Positions 1 to 4,937 of a stretch of DNA of 6,086 bases are shown here, in pieces. The notes under the pieces were generated by a model. That model was not told where the DNA came from. It saw nothing but the letters and a program-made list of their open reading frames with translations, and ran no database searches. Position 1 is the stretch's first letter; every line of letters begins with the position of its first letter. A program made the position numbers and the translations under genes. This DNA is from Desulfobacterales bacterium (GTDB taxonomy: Bacteria > Desulfobacterota > Desulfobacteria > Desulfobacterales > ETH-SRB1), in assembly GCA_030669465.1 (NCBI GenBank), contig DAOVDN010000079.1, positions 1 through 6,086 on the forward strand, given 5' to 3'.

Positions 1-20
1 CTGCAAATCATAAGTTTTTC

Positions 21-49
21 TTGACAAAAGATCAATTTGTGTATATAGA
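21..49 (+). promoter_or_regulatory. Sigma70-type promoter for the multihaem cytochrome gene
   Basis: A perfect -35 hexamer TTGACA (21-26) is followed after 17 bases by TATAGA (44-49), one mismatch from the TATAAT consensus. Transcription would start near base 56 and leave a leader of about 70 bases before the ATG at 128. The stretch upstream is AT-rich. The -35 box also forms one half of a TTGA-N7-TCAA dyad (21-35), which could bind a CRP/FNR-type regulator, but the spacing is not the usual FNR one. Seen directly from sequence; activity is inferred. Confidence 0.6.
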
Positions 50-117
50 AAAAAAATTCGCAAATGGTAAATTGAGACGCTCCATTGTAAAAGCAACCAA
101 AGAGAATCATTGCAAAA

Positions 118-123
118 AGGAGG
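118..123 (+). promoter_or_regulatory. Strong ribosome binding site that fixes the cytochrome start
   Basis: AGGAGG lies four bases before ATG 128. It decides for the ATG at 128 over the in-frame TTG at 110, which would place the Shine-Dalgarno sequence inside the coding region. The protein then begins with a clean signal peptide. Confidence 0.8.
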
Positions 124-127
124 ACTT

Positions 128-1501
128 ATGAAATTCTTAAAATCAGTTTTGATGTTCGCCTGTCTTGTATTGCCGTTGATGATGCTATGTCAAGATGCAA
201 ACGCAGATCCAGGAAAAAAGAAGGCAAAGACCATTGACGAACTGGCGGCAAGATATGACGTGAGTTCCTGTAAGGAATGCCATGAAGAAATTTATGAAGA
301 ATGGGAAAAATCGCTCCATTCACGCTCTATCTTTGGAACTGGTAGAACTGCTGCCACCATCAAAACCACCATTACAAACGGCCTGATGACCTGGCCTTAT
401 TCTGGCGTCGAGAAGGGTAAACATGTCCTTCGTTCTGGCGTAGAGCTTCCTTTTGATCTAAAAACTATCAAGGTAGAGCATTTCATGATGTGCGCCAAGT
501 GTCATTTACCACAGCTCATAGAGGCCACTGATGACGTCATGCGGGACATTGTAGAGACAGCATTTACTAAACCTAAAAACCGAGCTGAATGGGATGAAAT
601 TAGAAAAAAACTTAGTAAGCTCAGCATCAACTGCCTGGTCTGTCATCAGAGGAATGCCATCGTCCACAAGTGGGTTGATGGTTTCCCGGAAAAGGATGTC
701 TTGTATGGTAAAGAGGATATGGAACATGAATCAGAGGAATATCCCACCATAAAAAAGAATCCCATCATGAGCGAATCCATCGTCTGTGGGCAATGTCATG
801 GTACTGGACCAAACTTTGAGTTTGAAAATCCATCAATGTGTGCAGCCCTCTATGGAAGTTATCTTTTTAATTATGTTTTTAATGGTGGCCATGAGACTTG
901 CCAAGATTGCCATATGACAAAGTTCAATAAAGGTCATGTAATGCCTGCTTACCGTGATCTTGACATGGGAAAGGCGGCTGTAGAGCTTAAGGTTGATGGC
1001 TTTAGTTATTATTGGCGAAAAACCCATCATGAGGCCATTCCCTTAGCGGTACTCAATGTAGAAATGACTAATAAAACAGGACATTCAATCCCGGATGGGT
1101 GAGCAAGCCCTGCAAAGGTGGTCCTGGATGTGACCGCGAAGACTCCTGATGGCAAGGAAATCTATAAAGAATCAAAAGTCCATATGCCTGTCCCACCCAA
1201 ATTTGGCCGTGGTTCTGAAATGGGCCGGGGACCATATGAAAAATCTGGACTGCTTCCTGGTACTAATAGCCTTGCACCTTTCTGCACAATAACAAATACC
1301 TTCAAAATTCCATTCCCGTATGAGGATATAAAAAAAGGGAAAGAGACTGTTAAGAACATTTTGTTTAAGGAGATGGATGTTGACGTGGAAATCTGGTACC
1401 TGCCCTTTGGCGAGAGAAAAGGAAAGCTCTGGGACGGCGAGAAATTCAGTAAAGCCGCGGTGCTTTGGAAAAAGGTAACAAAAAAGATGACCATCGACTA
1501 A
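128..1501 (+). CDS. Exported pentahaem c-type cytochrome, candidate selenoprotein (UGA = Sec325)
   Basis: Read through the UGA at 1100-1102, this is a 457-residue periplasmic cytochrome. Residues 1-27 form a Sec signal peptide (K-rich start, hydrophobic core, likely cleavage after ANA before DP). Five haem-binding CXXCH motifs are visible: CKECH (48-52), CAKCH (122-126), CLVCH (169-173), CGQCH (220-224) and CQDCH (258-262). Many other histidines (for example 64, 118, 255, 270, 300, 301, 319) could be distal ligands. The in-frame UGA falls in TGHSIPDG-UGA-ASPAK, a motif like the TGHxxPxG segment near the C-terminal beta domain of many multihaem cytochromes. The next 132 codons stay open and look like that beta domain. 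A SECIS-like hairpin follows. From memory, Geobacter ExtKL is a comparable selenocysteine cytochrome, but I cannot confirm homology. Alternatives are a nonsense mutation in a decaying gene or a sequencing error. Substrate is unknown; a redox role is inferred. The 3' end may be damaged (see 1502-1608). Confidence 0.7.
1100..1102 (+). other. In-frame UGA, probable selenocysteine codon
   Basis: TGA follows the GGG glycine codon of HSIPDG and is followed in the same frame by GCA AGC CCT GCA AAG. Both sides are clearly one protein: the segment after it cannot start on its own with a good ribosome site, and the first 324 residues end abruptly just before the expected C-terminal domain. UGA, and not UAA or UAG, is the codon used for Sec. 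The codon position would correspond to a Cys in ordinary homologues if the Sec reading is right; that has not been checked. Confidence 0.62.
1118..1137 (+). promoter_or_regulatory. Candidate bacterial SECIS hairpin
   Basis: GUGGUC (1118-1123) pairs with GACCGC (1132-1137) in six base pairs (one U-G). A C/U mismatch and a possible U-G pair follow, leaving a GGAU tip (1126-1129). The tip guanines sit 24-25 bases after the UGA, within the roughly 16-37 base window known for bacterial SECIS elements, and a guanine at the start of the apical loop is the main conserved feature recognised by SelB. A weaker alternative fold, AGG/CCU closing UGGU (1116-1125), competes with it. Structure was drawn by eye, with no energy calculation. 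Confidence 0.45.
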
Positions 1502-1608
1502 AGTGATGGCATATAAAACCGGAAACTATCGAGGCAGGGGCATATATCTTTGTTTTCAGCACCCTTGATCGCAGGTTCACCAAGGATGGGAATTTGCTTT
1601 TTGAATAG
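1502..1608 (+). pseudogene. Out-of-frame C-terminal remnant of the cytochrome
   Basis: In the frame starting at 1507, 33 codons read IKPETIEAGAYIFVFST then LDRRFTKDGNLLFE and stop at TAG 1606-1608. This has the alternating pattern of a beta strand and the look of real coding sequence. It has no start codon or ribosome site and follows directly on the cytochrome stop (TAA 1499-1501). Removing two bases near ATATAAAA (1511-1518) and reading through TAA 1499 would join it to the cytochrome as ..TID-SDGI-KPETIEAG... The cytochrome therefore may once have ended at 1608. Two lesions are needed, which favours true decay over one sequencing error. No homologue was checked. Confidence 0.4.
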
Positions 1609-1778
1609 CAAAGAATGGCATAATGAATTCACCTTTTACCTTTGAGCTTTCAGATTTTGTATGTTGGGTTGAGACCTACGAACCCGGAGGGCTCGGAGAG
1701 GCACGATCCTAGAACCTAATTTGCTTGCATTTGTGCATTTGTTGGGTTTCACTATTATAGATTGCACAATACATGAAC

Positions 1779-1802
1779 TACTCCGCAACAAGCTGCGGGG
1801 TA
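1779..1802. repeat. REP-like palindrome
   Basis: TACTCCGCA (1779-1787) pairs with TGCGGGGTA (1794-1802) in nine pairs, one of them T-G, around the loop ACAAGC. The core CCGCA..TGCGG resembles short palindromes I associate with REP-type repeats of deltaproteobacteria. A remnant of a likely REP-mobilising transposase (RAYT) lies about 1 kb downstream, which fits. There is no T-run, so it is unlikely to be an intrinsic terminator. Copy number elsewhere in the genome is unknown. Confidence 0.5.
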
Positions 1803-1950
1803 TCGCGCATCTGCTTTTTACAATTCACGAAAATCTGCGTAATCTGCGGATTAAAGTCAGCATGTTATGCCGAGATGGTATGAGAATAATATAAAGGTAA
1901 GAAGAAAAGGTCAGGATTTTGATGCAGGGATAGGAAAGAATGACGCTGGG

Positions 1951-1994
1951 AAGCTCAAAGCTGAAAGCTCAGAGCTGAAAGATAGAAGCTGAAA
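1951..1994 (+). repeat. Degenerate AGCTGAAAG tandem repeat
   Basis: The stretch repeats AGCTCAAAGCTGAAAGCTCA and close variants: the AGCT(C/G)AAAG-like unit recurs about five times with mismatches and one insertion (GATAGA). It is a low-complexity intergenic repeat with no evident function. Confidence 0.5.
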
Positions 1995-2019
1995 TCCAGA
2001 TTCAAAAGACACACCCCCA

Positions 2020-2046
2020 GTTAAATAAGCGCTTGCGCAATTTAAC
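2020..2046. repeat. Inverted repeat (hairpin 1) beside the dead transposase
   Basis: GTTAAAT (2020-2026) and ATTTAAC (2040-2046) are perfect inverted copies. Between them GCGC-TT-GCGC (2029-2038) is itself a palindrome, so the whole folds as a nearly continuous stem. It lies just beyond the 3' end of the minus-strand transposase remnant and may mark the end of the element or serve as a transcription stop. No T-run follows on either strand. Confidence 0.55.
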
Positions 2047-2078
2047 CCCGATGAAATGGCCTTCGGATTTCATTGGGC
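2046..2078. repeat. Long hairpin with TTCG tip (hairpin 2)
   Basis: CCCGATGAAAT (2047-2057) pairs with ATTTCATTGGG (2067-2077), eleven pairs including one G-T. The loop contains C-TTCG-G, a stable tetraloop (2061-2066). It abuts hairpin 1 and overlaps the last codons of the transposase remnant. A subterminal transposon structure or a terminator for minus-strand transcription is possible. Confidence 0.6.
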
Positions 2079-2700
2079 AGGCGCGGTAAAAATCCGCCAC
2101 GTACGATTTTCCGAACATACGGGGCAGATGATCTGGTAAAAAGTTTCTGATATTACCATCGGAATTGCCGCAAAATTTATTACTTGATTTTCCTGAAGCA
2201 CACTATAGAATAAAGCAGAATCAAAACGTGATTTTCCTGCATCTTCTTTGACCTTTTCACGGAATTTGCGAATTCCAGTATCCTGGCCGTCTTTTTCTAA
2301 TTTGTCTTGCTGGTCCATCCAGCCTTGATACGCGGTGGTCAGAGCCATAATTAAAACAGTGAGATATACATGAGCCCGCGGAACCCGGCTTTGGTATTTA
2401 GTGAAGGTCTCTGGATAAACCACGCTTGTTTTGCTTCCCGAAACAAGGAGTTTTCGATTTCGCTTCTGGCATCATAGCTGTCATATGCTTTTAATGGTTT
2501 GTTTACAGGAGCGTTGGTCAAAAACCCGGCAGAGGTCAATTCCTCGACGCCTACGACCTCCCAATAGTCGGTTTCAACCGTTTTGTTTTTGCCGTAACCG
2601 ACATTGCGATTTCGTGTCCTGGTTACGCGGTAAAGCCACGGTCAATAGCAATAGATGTGATTTTTGCGTGGTCACCCAGGTTGGCGATGGCCTGCTGTAT
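2070..2700 (-). pseudogene. Broken IS4-like DDE transposase
   Basis: Three pieces on the minus strand, in different frames, read as one transposase. Piece 1 (2700-2623) has IANLGDHAKITSIAIDRGF, matching the region of the second catalytic aspartate (IDRGF). Piece 2 (2638-2351) has VVGVEELTSAGFLTNAPVNK followed by YDARSEIE and NSLFREAKQAW, which carries the catalytic glutamate and a near Y-R-E-K signature of the IS4 superfamily. Piece 3 (about 2384-2070) continues with RAHVYLTVLIMALTTAYQGW and a charged tail. A frameshift separates pieces 2 and 3 near 2376-2384. Pieces 1 and 2 overlap where an internal stretch appears to have been lost, and VVGVEELTS seems joined straight to FLTNAPV, suggesting another internal deletion. 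The N-terminal part with the first aspartate is missing. It cannot be active. Family calls are from motif memory, not a search. Confidence 0.75.
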
Positions 2701-2709
2701 GACTGCCGG

Positions 2710-2960
2710 TTTGCCTCTGCGCCAGCCCTCTCTCCACAGCATACTCTGAGACCTTTCAGGCATAGCCTTTTTGCCTCTGACCAGCCACCAAGACTCCTGA
2801 TCAAGGCACTTTCTATCAAATCATCCCGGCGACGTTGATCAAGCCCTGGCTTTTTTCCTGCCCATCAACATACTATGCTCACAATATGGATATCGTCCCC
2901 GTTCCTTACATCAAATAGACGTCTTCCTGGCAGATAATGGATTTGCCGTGTGCAGCGCAT
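2710..2960 (-). pseudogene. Remnant of a probable REP-associated tyrosine transposase (RAYT)
   Basis: Minus-strand bases 2892-2851 read YPYCEHSMLMGRKK, resembling the YPWSGHS-LMG segment of Y1/RAYT transposases. In the next frame, 2863-2720 read RRRDDLIESALIRSLGGWSE then AKRLCLKG, resembling the LIRSLGGWSEVK segment near the C-terminal DNA-binding part of the same family. From ATG 2960 a further piece, IHYLPGRRLFDV, could be the worn N-terminus (IHYPGALYHV in the family), but this is weak. The catalytic HUH histidines and tyrosine region between N- and C-terminal parts are absent, so this is a deleted, frameshifted relic. It is joined directly to the transposase remnant at about 2700-2715. 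The identification rests on remembered family motifs. Confidence 0.5.
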
Positions 2961-3077
2961 CCCCTATCCGGTCGTACCAAAAATCTCTGTTACGGGAAGC
3001 ATTGCGATATCGATATATTTTCTATAATTTGGGATCCGTTTGTATCAGGGCCTGAGTTTGCCATGGCGAGCAAGCCC

Positions 3078-3653
3078 TTACTCTTGCCCGAGTCCTACGC
3101 TTATCAATTTTGTATAAACAGAACCCGTGGGTTTCAGTTCGCTTTTGAACAAGAGGAGTTTGTCGGCAATAAATGTTTCTGATTCAAATTCCCCAAATTC
3201 TTTTATTGCATCGATGAGTCTTTTTGAATTGATCTTTTTCTTTATCCGGGCAAGTGTAAGGTGTCCTTTAAATGGTCTATTCTCAGGCTGGAAACCGATT
3301 GTTTCTAATTTTTCATCAAGTCTCTTCTGCAGGCCGACAAGCAGGTCTGTCTCCCCTCTGATTCCAACCCATATAACACGGGGGCGTTTTATGCCGGGAA
3401 AGACACCTATCCCTTTTGCTGTAAGTGATATAGGAGCGTATTCCTTTGCGGATTCAAATATTACTCCGCCGATCTTTTCAATATCAGCCTCTTTGATGTT
3501 GCCTAAAAATTTAAGCGTGACGTGAATATTTTCCGGACAGACCCACCTTGCTTTGAGTCCATAAGACCTTATTCCTTCCTGAACCTTGCTGATAGAAGAA
3601 ATAATATTTTTCGGAAGCTCAAAAGCTATGAAAGTTCGTATGGTATGGGACAT
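3078..3653 (-). CDS. thpR: RNA 2',3'-cyclic 3'-phosphodiesterase (ThpR/LigT family)
   Basis: A 191-residue cytoplasmic enzyme of the 2H phosphoesterase superfamily. Both catalytic HxTx motifs are present: HVTL (44-47) in ENIHVTLKFLGN and HLTL (131-134) in FKGHLTLARIK. Other family marks are RTFIAFELP at the start, FPGIKRPRVIWVG (85-97) and NRPFKGHLTL. Members hydrolyse RNA 2',3'-cyclic phosphate ends and some ligate tRNA halves in vitro; the physiological role is unclear. ATG 3653 gives the usual family N-terminus. An in-frame TTG at 3695 would overlap the upstream gene and add 14 residues without family likeness. The start lies 10 bases after the stop of the HcyBio gene, so the two are probably co-transcribed. 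The ribosome site is poor, which suggests translational coupling. Length fits the family. Confidence 0.93.
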   Translation of the reverse strand: MSHTIRTFIAFELPKNIISSISKVQEGIRSYGLKARWVCPENIHVTLKFLGNIKEADIEKIGGVIFESAKEYAPISLTAKGIGVFPGIKRPRVIWVGIRGETDLLVGLQKRLDEKLETIGFQPENRPFKGHLTLARIKKKINSKRLIDAIKEFGEFESETFIADKLLLFKSELKPTGSVYTKLISVGLGQE

Positions 3654-3663
3654 GAGATATATA

Positions 3664-4830
3664 CTAACATGGAAGCGTAAACTGTGGTTCGCCAAGGATG
3701 AATTTGCCTTTGGAAATCCATTTTTTTAATGTTTCGGCAATTTCACGAGCCCTTACCATGCTGGAAAGCGGAACGGTCGGTATTTTTTCTCCTTTGAATT
3801 TTATATGGCCGCTTTTAAGCTCTGCGTAACTAACCTGGCCGTAGCTTTTTGAGATTCCGTTTGGATAATCATGCCCGTAATCAACGATCTGGGTAAATAT
3901 TTCCTCATCAGATACAGCAGTATACTGAACAATTTCTTCATTCAGTATAGGAATCGGAATGCCAAGGCCGACTGCAAGTGAGCTTCCATAACCCTGTATG
4001 CTCACTCCCACAAGCCACTTGGGGCTCATCTTTTTCAGGTCTCCCATGACCCACAGGGTTCCGGCAGGTGCAAGAGGAACTCCTTTTTTTGTTCTCTTTA
4101 CAGAAGGCTCGTGCTGTGTACCATACCATGTAACATACCCTATGCCGCCACCCAGAAAGATCCTGGTCCCGAGGCCGATTGTTTTGTAATAAGGATCATT
4201 CAAAAGCGGGCTCAATTCTCCTGCAGAGCTATAGTTTGCATTACCTGCTCTGGGCTTCAGTGTGCCCATGTAAGTATAAATAGTTTTGTTTGTGAGGTTT
4301 ACAGCACAGTTATAATTCTGATATCCGTTTCTAGGGTTGCATAGTGTGGCGCCGGGAAGTGTGCGCAGAGCTATCTCCTTTTCGATCATCTGGTTCGGAT
4401 AGCAGGATGTTCCATAAGATGTTGCTTTTAAATGTACCTTCTTTCCTGCAACCAGATCCTGGATCACGTGGCCGCCGCCGTAGTTAAATTCACCGGGATA
4501 GACTTTGTTTAATGGATCATCCTCGCATAGTTCTGTGGCTCCAATATAGCAATCAACAGCGGCCACTCCTGCATATGCAGGCACTTTATTCAACCAGACT
4601 CTGGAAGCCCTTATTGTTGGAACAGAATGCCCGAAATTTATAAACGCTCCGGAAGAACACATGGGAGAGAAAGTCCCGGTAGTCACAATATCAACATGTC
4701 TTGCAGCCTCAACCGGCCCTTCTTCCTTGACAATATCGATTATCTCCTCAGCAGTAACCACAACAACTTCACCGGACCTGATCTTTTCATTGATCTCCTG
4801 ATAGGTCTTGTTAACCTTATATTTTTTCAT
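3664..4830 (-). CDS. DUF39/HcyBio protein, probable L-aspartate semialdehyde sulfurtransferase
   Basis: A 388-residue cytoplasmic protein of the HcyBio (COG1900, DUF39) family. Family members in Methanosarcina (MA1821) help make homocysteine directly from aspartate semialdehyde, and anaerobic deltaproteobacteria use the same route. The family's persulfide-carrying cysteine matches Cys58 in TFSPMCSSGAF, and a second conserved cysteine matches Cys143 in SYGTSCYPNQ. Further family-like blocks are NYGGGHVIQDLVAGK (116-130), CNPRNGYQNYNCAVN (164-178), ARAG-like KPRAGNANYSSAGELSPLLN (192-211), and FLGGGIGYVTWYGTQH (225-240). No C-terminal CBS or ferredoxin domain is present, and the usual NIL/ferredoxin partner is not in the window. 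ATG 4830 is preferred over the TTG at 4848; GAGAG (4840-4844 region, minus strand) is a possible ribosome site. It is followed at 10 bases by thpR. Function is by family, not proven. Confidence 0.9.
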   Translation of the reverse strand: MKKYKVNKTYQEINEKIRSGEVVVVTAEEIIDIVKEEGPVEAARHVDIVTTGTFSPMCSSGAFINFGHSVPTIRASRVWLNKVPAYAGVAAVDCYIGATELCEDDPLNKVYPGEFNYGGGHVIQDLVAGKKVHLKATSYGTSCYPNQMIEKEIALRTLPGATLCNPRNGYQNYNCAVNLTNKTIYTYMGTLKPRAGNANYSSAGELSPLLNDPYYKTIGLGTRIFLGGGIGYVTWYGTQHEPSVKRTKKGVPLAPAGTLWVMGDLKKMSPKWLVGVSIQGYGSSLAVGLGIPIPILNEEIVQYTAVSDEEIFTQIVDYGHDYPNGISKSYGQVSYAELKSGHIKFKGEKIPTVPLSSMVRAREIAETLKKWISKGKFILGEPQFTLPC

Positions 4831-4907
4831 TACTGATAATTCTCTCAAAATTCATAATTTGGGAATTTAGGGATTCGCTTCGCTTAATTTATCAATCATA
4901 TCCTCTC

Positions 4908-4931
4908 TTGTGCCTTTGTGCCTTAGTGGCT
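4908..4931 (+). repeat. Three 8-base tandem units (TTGTGCCT)
   Basis: TTGTGCCT occurs twice in direct succession (4908-4923) and a third diverged unit TAGTGGCT follows (4924-4931). It lies in the 107-base gap between the M23 peptidase stop and the HcyBio start. Similar phrases occur widely between genes in deltaproteobacteria, as I recall. A role is unknown. Confidence 0.6.
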
Positions 4932-4937
4932 AAACTG

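Larger units (their letters stand above)
1609..2019. other. Non-coding stretch with small repeats and palindromes
   Basis: No convincing gene is seen on either strand. It holds two GTTGGGTT copies (near 1663 and 1740), the first forming GGGTT..AACCC with 1680-1686; a REP-like palindrome (1779-1802); a tandem ATCTGCG-TA-ATCTGCG (near 1834-1849); and a purine-rich AGCTGAAAG repeat (1951-1994). Such debris is typical of repeat-laden intergenic DNA in deltaproteobacteria. No terminator with a T-run is evident after the cytochrome. Confidence 0.6.

Noticed and set aside
21..35. Canonical FNR box
   Set aside because: TTGAC and ATCAA are five bases apart, not four, and one half-site base differs; kept only as a weak dyad.
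110..127. TTG start at 110 for the cytochrome
   Set aside because: It would put the AGGAGG site inside the gene and spoil the signal peptide; ATG 128 is well placed.
1162..1494. Minus-strand 110-residue open frame
   Set aside because: It is the reverse shadow of the cytochrome C-terminal domain, with low-complexity Phe/Ser content and no family likeness.
1118..1501. Separate 127-residue gene starting at GTG 1118
   Set aside because: It is in the same frame as the cytochrome, 15 bases after the UGA, with no good ribosome site, and its product reads as the missing C-terminal domain.
2431..2838. Plus-strand 135-residue open frame
   Set aside because: It is antisense to recognisable transposase remnants, with an Arg/Cys/Ser-rich composition typical of shadow frames.
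3070..3088. Terminator after thpR (GCAAG..CTTGC)
   Set aside because: Only five pairs, a long loop and no T-run; it also overlaps the stop codon, so support is too weak.
2937..3182. Plus-strand 81-residue open frame
   Set aside because: It overlaps the 3' end of thpR on the opposite strand and the RAYT relic, and has no recognisable motif.
3654..3695. TTG start at 3695 for thpR
   Set aside because: It adds 14 non-family residues overlapping the upstream gene; the family N-terminus begins at ATG 3653.
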